A stretch of DNA of 64,000 bases from Chamaelirium japonicum (GCA_947650365.1 OX393557.1:5184464-5248463); one strand, 5' to 3'. Numbered from the stretch's first letter, positions 1-10,648 are shown. Translations and numbers: made by a program. The notes: a model not told the origin generated them from the letters alone.

Positions 1-316
1 AGAAAGAGAGCAATGCTTGCCACTTCTTTCTCTTCGTATCCGTGAGCTCGCTACCTACATTATACATGTACTCCGTCTCCTCTGTCAGGGGCATGAGAGG
101 GCCCAGAACAAACTTCACCTTGGGGATGAACTCTGGCCTTGATGGCGCCGAAGCAAACCCAACCCCTTGGTGCCTCTTTCCAAGTTGGCCAAGTTCAGCG
201 AGAGCAGCCTTGCCTTTGCCACGGCCCCTCGGAGGAGATTGGACCTCGACGATTTCCTTTCCCTTTCTCTTCGAGGGAGTCGTACCGGACTTCTTTGAAC
301 TGCCCGAGGAAGCCAT
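1..316 (-). CDS. Partial antisense ORF of a probable retrotransposon; function unknown
   Basis: On the minus strand an ATG at 316-314 opens a frame that stays open to the left edge, about 105 codons, so the C-terminus is missing. The N-terminus is rich in Ser, Lys and Gly (MASSGSSKKSGTTPSKRKGK) and is followed by a basic RGRGKGKAAL stretch. I do not recognise a domain. Downstream on the plus strand come a 119-bp tandem array, a polypurine tract and an LTR. An ORF antisense to the element, placed before a tandem-repeat 3' region, is a known arrangement in Tat/Ogre-type Gypsy elements. I infer this could be such an ORF. It could also be an unrelated host exon. The overlapping plus-strand frames at 42-420 look like shadows. 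Confidence 0.4.
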   Translation of the reverse strand, partial: MASSGSSKKSGTTPSKRKGKEIVEVQSPPRGRGKGKAALAELGQLGKRHQGVGFASAPSRPEFIPKVKFVLGPLMPLTEETEYMYNVGSELTDTKRKKWQALLSF

Positions 317-768
317 TTCACCGATCAGACAAGCGCAGAGAACAGAGAGCAGAAATCAAGAGAGCAAGAGTCTGGACTTCGAAAAATTTTGGAAGCGTGA
401 GGCAAAATGACAGCCGGTGAAAGCTTTTTGTACCCAGGGTAAAACAGGTGCGCAAATCGAGAAGACACGTGTCTTCACCATATCAAATCGCGTGTTTTTG
501 TAGGTACACGTGGCATCCATCCGTAGCAAGCGCAAAACCAGGCGAACAGTCGCGACCAGGCGAAACGTCGGACCTACCGGTCCGCATGAACCAACGGTCT
601 AATCAAGCCACCGGTCTAGGTAAACCGGACCGCCGGTTCAAAGCAACCATCAAGCCAATCAAGGATTCAAAACAAGAAGAATCAAGCTCCATCAATGTTC
701 AAAACTCTGCCAAAATATCGAAGAACAAAGCAGCAAACTTTCTCTGAAGGGCAGGTTCGAACTTCACC
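317..768. other. Gene-free spacer before the tandem array
   Basis: I see no convincing gene here. The stretch contains short GGTCC/ACCGGTC-type motifs around 535-640, and the open frame 448-747 has no recognisable composition. It is probably 3' untranslated sequence of the surrounding retrotransposon. Confidence 0.4.
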
Positions 769-1724
769 TTGACCGGATATTTCTTCACCGATCGGACAAA
801 CATGTCCGATCGGCGAAAGTTATCTGATCGGTCAAATTTCTACTGGATCTGGCAAAAAACCAAGGTTTTTTGCCGATCACTCGAACCTTGACCGGATATT
901 TCTTCACCGATCGGACAAACATGTCCGATCGGCGAAAGTTATCTGATCGGTCAAATTTCTACTGGATCTGGCAAAAAACCAAGGTTTTTTGCCGATCACT
1001 CGAACCTTGACCGGATATTTTTCACCGATCGGACAAACATGTCCGATCGGCGAAAGTTATCTGATCGGTCAAATTTCTACTGGATCTGGCAAAAAACCAA
1101 GGTTTTTTGCCGATCACTCGAACCTTGACCGGATATTTTTCACCGATCGGACAAACATGTCCGATCGGCGAAAGTTATCTGATCGGTCAAAATTCTACTG
1201 GATCTGGCAAAAAACCAAGGTTTTTTGCCGATCACTCGAAACCTTGACCGGATATTTTTTCACCGATCAGACAAACATGTCCGATCGGCGAAAGTTATCT
1301 GATCGGTCAAATTTCTACTGGATCTGGCAAAAAACCAAGGTTTTTTGCCGATCAATCGAACCTTGACCGGATATTTTTTCACCGATCGGACAAACATGTC
1401 CGATCGGCGAAAGTTATCTGATCGGTCAAATTTCTACTGGATCTGGCAAAAAACCAAGGTTTTTTGCCGATCACTCGAAACCTTGACCGGATATTTTTTC
1501 ACCGATCGGACAAACATGTCCGATCGGCGAAAGTTATCTGATCGGTCAAATTTCTACTGGATCTGGCAAAAAACCAAGGTTTTTTGCCGATCACTCGAAC
1601 CTTGACCGGATATTTTTCACCGATCGGACAAACATGTCCGATCGGCGAAAGTTATCTGATCGGTCAAATTTCTACTGGATCGGTCAAAAAACCCTGTTTT
1701 TTGACCGATCAATCGATTCTTGAC
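769..1724 (+). repeat. Tandem array, about 8 units of 118-120 bp
   Basis: The phrase TTGACCGGATATT recurs at 769, 888, 1007, 1125, 1244, 1363, 1483 and 1602, giving spacings of 118-120 bp. Each unit contains the palindromic stretch CCGATCGGACAAACATGTCC and a second inverted motif, CAAAAAACCAAGGTTTTTTG. Units are nearly identical, so the array expanded recently or is being homogenised. ORFs predicted across it (989-1605) are by-products of the repeat. Its place just before a polypurine tract and LTR matches the tandem-repeat-bearing 3' untranslated regions known from Tat/Ogre retrotransposons. Confidence 0.9.
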
Positions 1725-1980
1725 CGGTTGAATTTTGCCCGATCGGTCAAAATTTGACCGATCGGTCAAAAGTGACCGATCGGTCAAAATTTAACCGATC
1801 GGCCAAATTTCAGCTGATCGGTCAAAAATACTACTGGATCGGTCAAAAAACCCTGTTTTTTGACCGATCACCCGATTCTTGACCGGTTGAATTTTGACCG
1901 ATCGGTCAAAATTTGACCGATCGGTCAAAATTTGACCGATCGGTCAAAATTTGACCGATCGGTCCAAATTGACCGATCAA
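1725..1980 (+). repeat. Short palindromic tandem repeat (about 18-20 bp)
   Basis: Successive copies of TTGACCGATCGGTCAAAA, itself a near-perfect palindrome, follow the 119-bp array with slight variants (CGGCC, CGGTCC). The same core occurs inside the 119-bp unit, so this looks like an older or degenerate version from which the longer unit was built. Confidence 0.85.
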
Positions 1981-2094
1981 GTCACTTTTTTCTCTCTAAC
2001 ATGCGGCAAGTTTCTTCGTGTCCGTTTTTCTAAACAGGAAGTTGCTATTTTTTGCACCAAAGTCCAAGCCAGCTAGAATGCACTCTAGCTAACT

Positions 2095-2104
2095 TGGAGG
2101 GGGT
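2095..2104 (+). promoter_or_regulatory. Polypurine tract of LTR retrotransposon
   Basis: TGGAGGGGGT lies directly before the TGTGGG start of the LTR. This is where plus-strand synthesis of an LTR element would be primed, and it shows that the LTR at 2108 is the 3' LTR of a plus-oriented element. Confidence 0.6.
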
Positions 2105-2136
2105 AACTGTGGGTGCAAATTTTGGCATAAATCTAC

Positions 2137-2437
2137 CACGGGACCCACCAGCCCTGCCTGGTGGGCCCACTAGGACTACCACGGGACCCACCAGCCCTGC
2201 TTGGTGGGCCCACGAGGACTACCACGGGACCCACCAGCCCTGCCTGGTGGGCCCACGAGGACTACCACGGGACCCACCAGCCCTGCCTGGTGGACCCACG
2301 AGGACTACCACGGGACCCACCAGCCCTGCCTGGTGGGCCCACGAGGACTACAGCGGGACCCACCGGCCCTGCCTGGTGGACCCACGAGGACTACAACGGG
2401 ACCCATCGGCCTTGCCTGGTGGGCCCCCGAAGACAAC
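2137..2437 (+). repeat. 43-bp tandem repeat inside the LTR (about 7 copies)
   Basis: Units starting CACGGGACCCACCAGCCCTG repeat every 43 bp from 2137 (2180, 2223, 2266, 2309, 2352, 2395), the last ones more diverged. Because 43 is not a multiple of three, three units give a 43-residue repeat in each frame, which explains the long Gly/Pro/Trp-rich ORFs here. Those ORFs are artefacts. The array lies upstream of the TATA box, in the U3 region. Confidence 0.9.
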
Positions 2438-2510
2438 CGCAGGGCTCGCAACTTTACCTGGAGGATCCCCAGATACTGCAGTAGAAACCGCCATTCGCCA
2501 CCCGAAATGC

Positions 2511-2519
2511 CTATAAATA
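2511..2519 (+). promoter_or_regulatory. TATA box in LTR
   Basis: CTATAAATAG lies about 400 bp after the LTR start and downstream of the 43-bp array, in the expected U3 position. Confidence 0.6.
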
Positions 2520-2942
2520 GCAGTGCCTTCGAATGTAAAAGGATCGAAATCCAGATCCACAAATCTGATTTCCACTCTGAGATCTGACTTTCAGAACCAG
2601 AGCTCTGGGATTTCACACTTCCGATCTACCATCTCCCTTTGATCTTCTTTTAGAAAGATCAGTATTTACAGTGATACTCGGCCTGTCGAGATCACTTCAA
2701 TATAAGTGTTAGTGAATTCGGGTTGCACCCTATAGCACGGAGACGTAGGCTTCGGCTGAACTCCGAGATCACTTCTCGTGTCAAACTCTCTCTGATTGCA
2801 TCTCTCTGTTTACAAATCAAAAGCTTCAACTTCGATCAACAGTCGATCAACAGATCGACCAACGATCTTCGACGTCAACACGAACATTCAACTGACTGGT
2901 GCTGCGAGAGTCTTCGGGTCGGCACGAAGATTTTCCCCCACA

Positions 2943-3055
2943 GACCCCCCTAGAAGTTTTGGAATTTGATGAAACTTGGTAAGGATGATCATCTAACCCT
3001 AGACAACACCCTCACCAAATTTCATCAAATTCCAAAACTTCTAGGGGGGTGAAAA
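2943..3055. repeat. Hairpin module (GTTTTGGAATTTGATGAAA arms)
   Basis: CTAGAAGTTTTGGAATTTG at about 2950 is mirrored by CAAATTCCAAAACTTCTAG at about 3025, giving a stem around a short loop containing GATGATCATC. Two further copies form the interior of the foldback element at 22522-22921 (about 22586-22683 and 22757-22858). Here it is followed by (TC)n(TA)n, as the other family members are. It is probably the right half of a related element cut by the LTR retrotransposon. Confidence 0.75.
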
Positions 3056-3077
3056 TACCCGCAGCTCACTGTAACAT

Positions 3078-3889
<812 letters not shown>

Positions 3890-4110
3890 TGCCTAACTGC
3901 CCCCATCGCGCTCCGCCTCAATCGCCACCTAAGCATCCTCCGTCGGCCGCAGCCACCTCTGCCACCCCCCTTCGCCCTCCTCCCTTCTCCTTTTCCTCCT
4001 CCTCCTCCTCCCTCCTTTCCTCCCTCCTCCCTCATTCCTTCTTTCTTTTGTATCGAAACCCTAAGTTGTTGGCCCCCCTCCTCCTCCCCCTTCTTCTCCT
4101 ACACCTCCTC

Positions 4111-4823
4111 TATTGAGATCCGAGTCCCTCGTGCAGCGGAACACGACGAACACAGAAGCATCAAAGCGGAGACGACCACTGACAATACTGAGCAATAGAG
4201 AGAATAAGCAGAACACCCAAAAAAATTTCCTGCAATTAACAATCGATCGATTGATTCACTAGTATGGGGGAAATCCGAGTACAATTACAATTGCCTCTAC
4301 CTAATCCATCATACACCAACAAAGAGATCCCACCTTGAGAGAAGAGAACCTGCAGCCCTACACCCCGAAGACAAGAGAAACTCTTCCCGAATCCCATCGG
4401 TCTCCAATGGTTTCCTCTCCCTCTCCTTTGGTGATGGCTACCTTCTAATATCTCCCTTAGGTCTCGCTTGTGCCTTAAAGATAATCCATGATACCCTAGG
4501 TTCGTCCTAGGACCTTCCTTTATAGGGTTACATTCTTATCTGATTTGGGAAAGAAGTTTCACAAGAAAACGCAAGCCAAAACGAGTCACCCGTGTTCTAC
4601 CAGCCATAGTCGTGCGCATGACCTGAGGAGGTCGTGCGCACGAACCGACACATCCTCTCGCTCGACAATTATGCCGATGTCAGTCGTGCGTACGACCTGG
4701 ATCAGTCGTGCACATAACCCTTCCTGGCCGACCGTTCTCCCCTTGGTGCTCTATCCTCCACTGTTTCTTCGCGCACGAACCTTGGAGTTTGTATGCAGCT
4801 TGTTTGGAGCCACATCTTCAATA
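4111..4823 (-). repeat. 3' LTR of the 4111-8171 element
   Basis: This is the left copy, 713 bp. It shares landmarks with the right copy: GAGATCCGAG at the left end, CAGAACACCCAAAAA, ATAATCCATGATACCCTAGG, and TTTGGAGCCACATCTTCAA at the right end. Several indels and many substitutions separate the copies, so the insertion is old. It contains CGTGCGCA-rich motifs around 4610-4720. Confidence 0.85.
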
Positions 4824-5731
4824 ATCTCCACCTTGGATTTATAACAAGACATGAGTACCTCTACGGACCGAATCTGCACCGTAAATCCATTTCCTGATCA
4901 TCGTCGCCACCGTTGCCTCCATACCGGGAGCCCAATTACCGAACTTGGTGATTGCCCAAGTCTTTTAACTTGGCCGACCTTCTGATCAACCTCGCCCTTG
5001 AGCATGCTCCACTTGCACCCTTGTTCTTCACCGAACATCGTGCATATGCTGACGCTCTCCCGGCTACTATCATGATCAAGGAAGTTTCAATTGTTGCCCG
5101 TCGATAACTCCATCGTAAACCACGACCCTTGATTCGCTCTGCGATGCTTCCCACGCACATTGCTCCCGAGCCATTGCTCGTCACCAACGCTCGAATATCT
5201 TCTGCACCCTGCTGCACCACAAGTGTTCCCATAGCTGAGTACGCTGACACCACGATCGTTATTGCCTTTTTCCCACTATCCGTCGATAGCCACCGCACCC
5301 TACTAGACCGCAGGTGTGCCCGTGACCGTGCCTACCGCTACCGTACCCGTCAGCACCCATATTGCCTATCGACGATCCGAACCGGTGCTCGTCGGTACCT
5401 CCACCAATCGCTCATCGACAACCTACATCAGTTCTCTCGTCACCCGTACATATCGTGCCATCACGACTAGCTGCCGCGATCCGTCTAGTCAAGGAGTAGA
5501 TGCCTTGACTGCACTCGCCTCCCATCTAACGCTTTCGGTATCTCGAACCACCCCGAGGGAGGAGGCTCTCGACCGCAACCTCCCCCTCGAAGACTCCTCC
5601 AAAGACCCGAACCTCCCGGAGAGCACTAGACCGTGCCTCTCCCTACCGTGCCCTTGCCTAGGGTGCCGGCCGTCATCGCTAACAAGCCTCTCGGGAGAGA
5701 GGTACTAGACCGCAACCTCTCCCGGGCGATA

Positions 5732-6323
5732 GAAAATAATGATCAAAAACCCCATATTGCGGATTTCTATAAGGAGTCTCATTGGAGTAAGAAAAAGAAT
5801 GATTGGATGCATGAGATGTGCAAGAAAAATCATGTAAGTAACTAGACTATATTTTTTTCTAAATCATTATAATTTTATTTTTTAATAAAACTAATTTGTT
5901 TAGTTCTTGTAAAAATGACAGGAGACATTTGTAGAATTGCATGATAAGTGTTTGCAACCTGATGCAGTATCTATGAGTCAGGAGGAGATGTCTATTGAAA
6001 TCCTTGGCTTGAGGTCAGAGTACTTGAGAGGATTTGGAGTGGGCCCGAAGCCCTCATTCTCTAGGACTGCTGATCTTTCCCGGGCACAAACGGAGAAGGT
6101 GAGGATCCTTAGAGACGAGCTAGCATTACTTAAAGGTCTGAATGAAAGTCAACAACAACAGATTGAACACCAAAACAAAAAAATTAAAGAGTTTCAGGTT
6201 TTTCAGTCTTTTGCGATGAATACCCTACAACGGGCAGGTCTTATTTCAGAGAGTCAGAGTAGAGAGAGTTCATTAGGTGACAATCATGCGATGCCTTCTT
6301 CTTGGTTAGTATCTAACACATAA
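5732..6323 (+). pseudogene. CACTA (En/Spm) transposon protein fragment, Transposase_24-like
   Basis: Two exons can be read: 5732-5833 and 5922-6323, with a GT-AG intron of 88 bp (donor CAT|GTAAGT, acceptor GACAG|GAG) that keeps the frame. The joined protein contains SHWSKKKNDWMHEM, then ELHDKCLQPDAVSMSQEE, then GLRSEYLRGFGVGPKPS. This is the order typical of the plant Transposase_24 family found as the second gene of CACTA elements. It is followed by a coiled-coil-like region (LRDELALLKGLNESQQQQIE) and a stop. The N-terminus is missing and the start is not defined. It belongs with the CACTA subterminal repeats just downstream. Confidence 0.75.
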
Positions 6324-6779
6324 TACATTAATTTTTAATATAATGTAATTCTTTAAGTCGATTCTTATCATTAGAAAATAACTTAACTACTTCATAGAAA
6401 ACTAATTGTTATTCTTTTTTTTTTTATAGATGGACGATTGACTTTATTGGCTTGCGAACGGATCATATTAGCTATCAGTTTCTACCATTTTATTTGGCAT
6501 TTCAAAAAATATACAGCATTATCTTTAAAGACATTTTTTTTGTAGTCTTTCAGTTGATGTATGGATGTTGGTTTTATGTTACTGATCCTTAATAGAAACA
6601 AGTATGGATAAACATGTGTACTTAGAAGAATAATTTAGTTTTTTTATTTGACTTTAATTGAGCTTAAATAAATACTTAAGTACTTTTATTTTTAAAGAAA
6701 TATGTATAGATGAATGCATGTGTATAAAGATTTCAAGAAAAAAAATTAATATTTAACCAAATAATATTAAGAATTTGAC

Positions 6780-7290
6780 TTTTGGTGGCGTATGTAATAA
6801 TTAAGTCACCGAATGTGTATATTTTGCGGCACGATAACTACATCGCCTAATGTATACATTTGGCTCAATGGATAAATTCGACGATGCAATTATTACGTCA
6901 CTAAATATATACATTATACGATGCCAAAGTATATATTCTACGACGCTATTATTTATTCTCTAGAAGTTATTGGCGACGTTATTATATACGTCACCAAATA
7001 TTTTTACTTTTGGCGATGCATATGGTGCATCGCTAAATGTTTTATATATAAGCTTAATTTAGTTGTTTTTACAACATGGAAGATCATTTTAGCGATGTTT
7101 TTTGTTTCAATTGGCGATGCTTATTGTGTCGCGATTGGTAAAGCTTTCAGCGACGCACTTTGATCGCATCACTGAAAGTATTCTCAGACGGGAATAGGCA
7201 ACGTCTTGGCGACACAATTTGAAGCATCGCAAAAGATATTTCACGATGAATATGAGCACTTTTGGCGATGCTCTAATATATCGCAGAATA
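6780..7290 (+). repeat. CACTA subterminal repeat cluster
   Basis: At least ten degenerate copies of GGCGATGC/GCATCGCC-like 8-10-mers occur on both strands. In CACTA elements such repeats are the binding sites of the transposase. The small ORFs here (6921-7163, 7206-7451) are by-products. Confidence 0.7.
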
Positions 7291-7465
7291 TGTCTTTTCT
7301 TGTAGTTCCCCGAGCCTCCGGTTTTCTTCTTGAGTGCCGCTCCCGGGTCCTCCGTCTCACCGCGTGCCGCGCGTGCATCTCGACCCCCTTTCCTCGGCCT
7401 ACCTTGTTCTACACCGTCGAACTAGAGCCTCCTCAGATCCCCCAACAATAGCTCTAAAATCAATT

Positions 7466-8171
7466 TATTGAGATCCGAGGCCCTCGTACAGCGGAACACG
7501 ATGAGTGCAGAAGCACCACGACGGACACGACCGCCGACAAGGCCGAGATAACAAAGAAGAACAAGCAGAACACCCAAAAAGTTCCGACAATGACTGATCG
7601 ATGGATTCACTAGTATGGAGAAAACCCGAGTATAATTACAATTGCCTTTACCCAATTTCTCATACACCCACAAAAAGATCCCACCTCGAGAGAAGAGAAC
7701 CCGACAACCCTACACCCCTTGGAACAAGAAGAAATCCTTCCTGAAACCCCACCAGTCTCCAATGGTTTCCTCTCTCTCTCTCCCTTGGCCTTCTAATCTC
7801 TCCCTTAGGTCTCTCGTGTGCCTTAGAGATAATCCATGATACCCTAGGTTCGTCCTAGGACCTCCCTTTATAGGGTTACATTCATATTCGACTTGGGGAA
7901 TGAGTCCTACGAGAAAATGCAAGTCAAAATGCATCACCCGCGTTCTGCCAGCCATAGTCGTGCACATGACCTAGGGAGGTCGTGCACACGAACCGACCCG
8001 TCTTCTCGCCCGACAATTATGCTGATGCTAGTCATGCACATGACTTGGACCAGTCGTGCGCACGACCCTTCCTGGCAGACCCTTCTCCCCTTGGTGCTAT
8101 GTCTTCCGCCGTTTCTTCACGCACGAACCTTGAAGTTTGTATGTTGTTTGTTTGGAGCCACATCTTCAACA
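7466..8171 (-). repeat. 5' LTR of the 4111-8171 element
   Basis: This is the right copy, 706 bp. It retains the canonical ...TTCAACA edge (TGTTGAA on the minus strand), while the left copy has drifted to TTCAATA. It contains the perfect palindrome GTCGTGCGCACGAC at about 8053-8066. Confidence 0.85.
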
Positions 8172-8994
8172 TCCTCCTCCCTCCACCTTCTTTCTCCATC
8201 TCCCCCACTGCGTAAACCCTAGCAGTTGGCGGACGTCGATGGCAGCTCGCCAATGCTATGCCGGTGGCTGCCCATGATGTTGCTAATGGTAGGTATTTAC
8301 CTACATAGCATGGGGTTGTTGATAAATACCCACCGTTGGCAACATTAGTGGGCATGCAGCCACCGACATAGTGTCGGTGGTCTGCCACCGTTGTCTGCAA
8401 CGGATAGGGTTCAGGCTGTAGGGGAGATGGAGGAAGAAGGTGGAGGGAGGAGGAGGAGGAGGAGAAGGAAGGGGGAGGAAGAGGGCCAGCAACTTAGGGA
8501 TCCGATGCGAAAGAAAGAAGGAAGTAGAAAGAAAGGAGGAGAAAGAAGAAAGACGGAGAAGGGGGGAGGAGGAGGACAAAAGAAGGGAGGAGGAGGAAGA
8601 GAAGGGCAACAATGAGTTTTGTCAGAAAAAGAGGCGGTAAAGGAAGCTAGGGCGACGGCCGAGGCAGATCGCAATGGGGGTGACTCAACAACAACTAGTT
8701 AGAGGTTGGGGACAAGGGTAAAAAGAAAAAGAAAAGTAAAGTATATATCCAATATATAACATCATGATAAGGTGCATGACAGCTAATAGTTTCAGCTAAG
8801 TCTAGGTCCACGGAACCAAAGTAATTTTAAAGATGATTTTCTCCCGCGGTTTTTGCACATAATAGATCATTTATCAACTATTTTGGATGATGTGTTCTTT
8901 TTAAATACCAAAATTACTCATGGGATCCTCCCACACTAACTAATAGTAGATGATATAGTGGCATTATTTTTTTTACAGGAATAATGGCATAGGT

Positions 8995-9515
8995 TGCTAC
9001 AAGGATTTTACTATAGCAGCTACAGTGAAATCACTATAGCTACTATAGTGATTTTATTGTGGCTACTAAAAAATCTTTCCTACAATAAAATTATTGTAGC
9101 AATGACACTCAATTATATGCAAATGATGATTTATCATTTTGTATATTTGAGTACCATTTAAAATGATACTTAATTATATGAAAATGATACTTAGTGCTAC
9201 ATGATTTCATTATAGAGATTGAGTATTATTTTTATATAGTTGAGTATCATTTTAAATAAATATAGCAGTTATAGTGAAATCACTACAGTACTACCGTGAA
9301 ATCATTCAATTATATAAAATAATACTCAGTGCTACAATATTTTCATTGTAGGGAATTGAGTATTATAATTATAAAATTGAGTACTATTGATACATTGATT
9401 TTGCTATAGCAAAGTTTTTTTAACAGCCACGACAAAACCACTATAGCAGCTCAGTGATTTCATTGTAGCTATTACAGTGAAATCACTGTAGCAGCTATAG
9501 TGATTCATATCGGTT
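8995..9515. repeat. Palindromic MITE-like repeat, ACTATAGCAGCTACAGTG motifs
   Basis: The motif TATAGCAGCTACAGTGAAATC and its inverse recur at both ends (about 8995-9060 and 9440-9515) and in the middle. Related CTATAGTGAAATCACTATAG motifs flank the hAT MITE at 27928-28465. No coding capacity is seen. The exact ends and target duplication could not be fixed. The preceding 8691-8994 holds nothing I recognise. Confidence 0.5.
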
Positions 9516-9635
9516 TCAAAACTAAGCGTTTCGTAGTGATGGAGAGTGGTTATATAGGCAATGACAGTTTTGATAAATTCGATAGTTTTTTATGATCATT
9601 TTTTAGTAACTAATTGAGACAATGCAATTAATCTA

Positions 9636-10648
9636 GGGAATTCTTATTCAAACCCCATCCATCTGTAAACAGCCTCCGATTCCCACCGTTTCCAACCATT
9701 TTTTTTTTATGACTAATATGCCCATGCCACACCCTATCTTTATCTCTTCCACTCCCCCCATTCGTCACTGCATGCCCCACCGTGTCCTTCTTCCCCGACG
9801 ATAGTGACTCCAACATAGTTACATAGGTATCTCTTCCGCCTTCCCTTCTCCTCCTTTTCGATCGTCGTCGTCACCATCTCCCCTTCCTCTCCTACTTTCC
9901 CTACACCACCTCCCACCTCGCTGGCAACCCAGCCTCTCATCCCCCACCGTCAGTTCCTTGCTCTCTCCACTTGCCGGCGTCAGGGAATAAGAGCCCGTTG
10001 TGGGGAACCTCATGAACGGCGTGGGACGAGGACGATGAGGAGGCCCTTGAGAAGCTGTTCACCTACACAACTGCATCAGGAATGGGATCCTCTCGAGCCT
10101 CACGAGAGGAAGAAACTGGGGGAGAGATCGGTTAGAGTGGCTGAGGAGGACAACGAGAGGTTCTTGTTGAAACTCAAGAAACGGTTGGACCCGTAAGCCC
10201 ATATAATGCTCTGTTTTGACTCTCATCCACTTCATGTTTGAGTATTGATCATTCTCTAAGATTTTGCTTTCTAGGTCTTCTTCCAGTGTTTGGATTGAGA
10301 ATCCTACGATCGAGGCAGAACATGGAGACGATCTCGATCGGCGAGGTCAACAACGTGGAGCGGGTTGGAGGTGCGAACCTTCTCCCACCACCGCAGGTCC
10401 GGTATCAGGAAGACGAGGGAGGTTCATTGCTTTGGGAGTATGGCTCGGGGTGTGAATGGTGCTAAATGGTGTGGCCGCCACGGGTTGGATGGTTGATAAA
10501 AAAAATGAGGTTTAATCAAGGTGAGGTGTAAGGGGGAAGGGTATTTTTGGAATAGGAATGGGGTATGATAAGAAAAAACAGGGTGTGTTCAAATTCGGTT
10601 GAAAACGGGGGCTAAATACAGATTTTTGGGGGTATGAATAAAATTTTT
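9636..10648 (+). mobile_element. Candidate Pack-MULE (Mutator-like element carrying gene fragments)
   Basis: The left end GGGAATTCTTATTCAAACCC and the inverted right end (GAAAAATTTTATTCATACCC read from 10648 leftwards) form imperfect terminal inverted repeats of about 40 bp. Flanks ATTAATCTA (9627-9635) and CTTAATCTA (10649-10657) match at 8 of 9 positions, as expected for the 9-bp duplication of Mutator-like elements. The interior is GC-rich and contains exon-like sequence of a PDR-type ABC transporter with its intron. It has no transposase, so it is non-autonomous. It lies 169 bp upstream of the Copia element at 10818. Confidence 0.6.
10020..10360 (+). pseudogene. Captured fragment of a PDR-type (ABCG) ABC transporter gene
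   Basis: From 10021 the plus strand reads WDEDDEEAL...EKLFTY, then in a shifted frame IRNGIL, then VAEEDNERFLLKLKKRLD (about 10139-10192). This is the conserved N-terminal region of plant pleiotropic-drug-resistance ABCG transporters. Next comes an intron-like stretch with donor CCC|GTAAGC at about 10195 and acceptor TTCCAG at about 10284. After it comes WIENPTIEA, matching the family's GIDLPTIEV in the second exon. Frameshifts and a missing stretch after EEAL make it non-functional. Exon, intron and exon are retained, so genomic DNA rather than cDNA was captured. The nucleotide-binding and membrane domains are absent. Confidence 0.7.

Larger units (their letters stand above)
2108..2942 (+). 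mobile_element. 3' LTR (835 bp), Gypsy-like, of an element extending off the left edge
   Basis: The LTR begins TGTGGGTGCAAAT and ends CCCCCACA, giving the inverted terminal TGTGGG/CCCACA typical of LTRs. It is preceded by a polypurine tract and holds a TATA box (2512-2519). Immediately after it, a hairpin repeat (2943-3055) that occurs elsewhere within foldback elements is cut at its edge, consistent with insertion there. The 5' LTR and the coding region would lie left of the window, so the target duplication cannot be checked. Assignment to Gypsy/Tat rests on layout only, since no polymerase domain is in view. Confidence 0.65.
5732..7307 (+). mobile_element. CACTA transposon 3' end (5'-truncated)
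   Basis: The transposase-like exons are followed by about 450 bp of untranslated sequence and then by a cluster of subterminal repeats in both orientations (GGCGATGC, GCATCGC, GGCGACG) between about 6780 and 7290. The right edge reads TTTTCTTGTAGTT, one base from the canonical CACTA terminus ...CTTGTAGTG. No matching CACTACAAGAAA start was found upstream, so the 5' side is deleted. It lies inside the LTR element at 4111-8171. Confidence 0.75.
4111..8171 (-). mobile_element. Old LTR retrotransposon (Copia-like ends), minus strand, no coding capacity
   Basis: Two direct repeats of about 710 bp (4111-4823 and 7466-8171) bound the element. In minus orientation the LTR starts TGTTGAAGATG and ends CTCAATA. 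A perfect 5-bp target duplication, TCCTC, flanks it at 4106-4110 and 8172-8176. Just inside the 3' LTR the minus strand reads AAGGTGGAGATTA, a polypurine tract. Just inside the 5' LTR it reads TTGATTTTAGAGC, matching the plant initiator-Met primer site TTGGTATCAGAGC at 10 of 13 positions. Its own interior (4824 to about 5730 and 7308-7465) encodes nothing I recognise, so it is non-autonomous or fully decayed. A CACTA 3' end is embedded within it. Confidence 0.8.
3890..8690. repeat. Large inverted repeat (foldback) interrupted by an LTR retrotransposon
   Basis: After removing the LTR element at 4111-8171, the sequence 3890-4110 plus 8172-8290 is roughly the reverse complement of 8330-8690. CCCTAAGTTGTTGGCC near 4060 pairs with GGCCAGCAACTTAGGG near 8485. 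GTGGCTGCCCATGATGTTGC near 8260 pairs with the GCAACATTAGTGGGCATGCA region near 8340, and GCCCCCATCGCG near 3899 pairs with CGCAATGGGGGT near 8670. The centre is around 8300-8320. The arms are imperfect, so the foldback is old. Confidence 0.6.

Noticed and set aside
769..1724. Regular direct repeats that could be mistaken for a CRISPR array
   Set aside because: The units are contiguous 119-bp copies with no unique spacers, in a plant retrotransposon context.
2052..2616. Several overlapping Gly/Pro/Trp-rich ORFs
   Set aside because: They are the three-frame reading of a 43-bp tandem repeat inside an LTR.
4936..5708. Overlapping frames in the interior of the 4111-8171 element
   Set aside because: Three frames on two strands overlap with no recognisable motif. 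The DNA is probably non-coding leader-type sequence.
8391..8674. Arg/Glu/Gly-rich ORFs on both strands
   Set aside because: The DNA is a purine-rich arm of an inverted repeat, and the frames are compositional.
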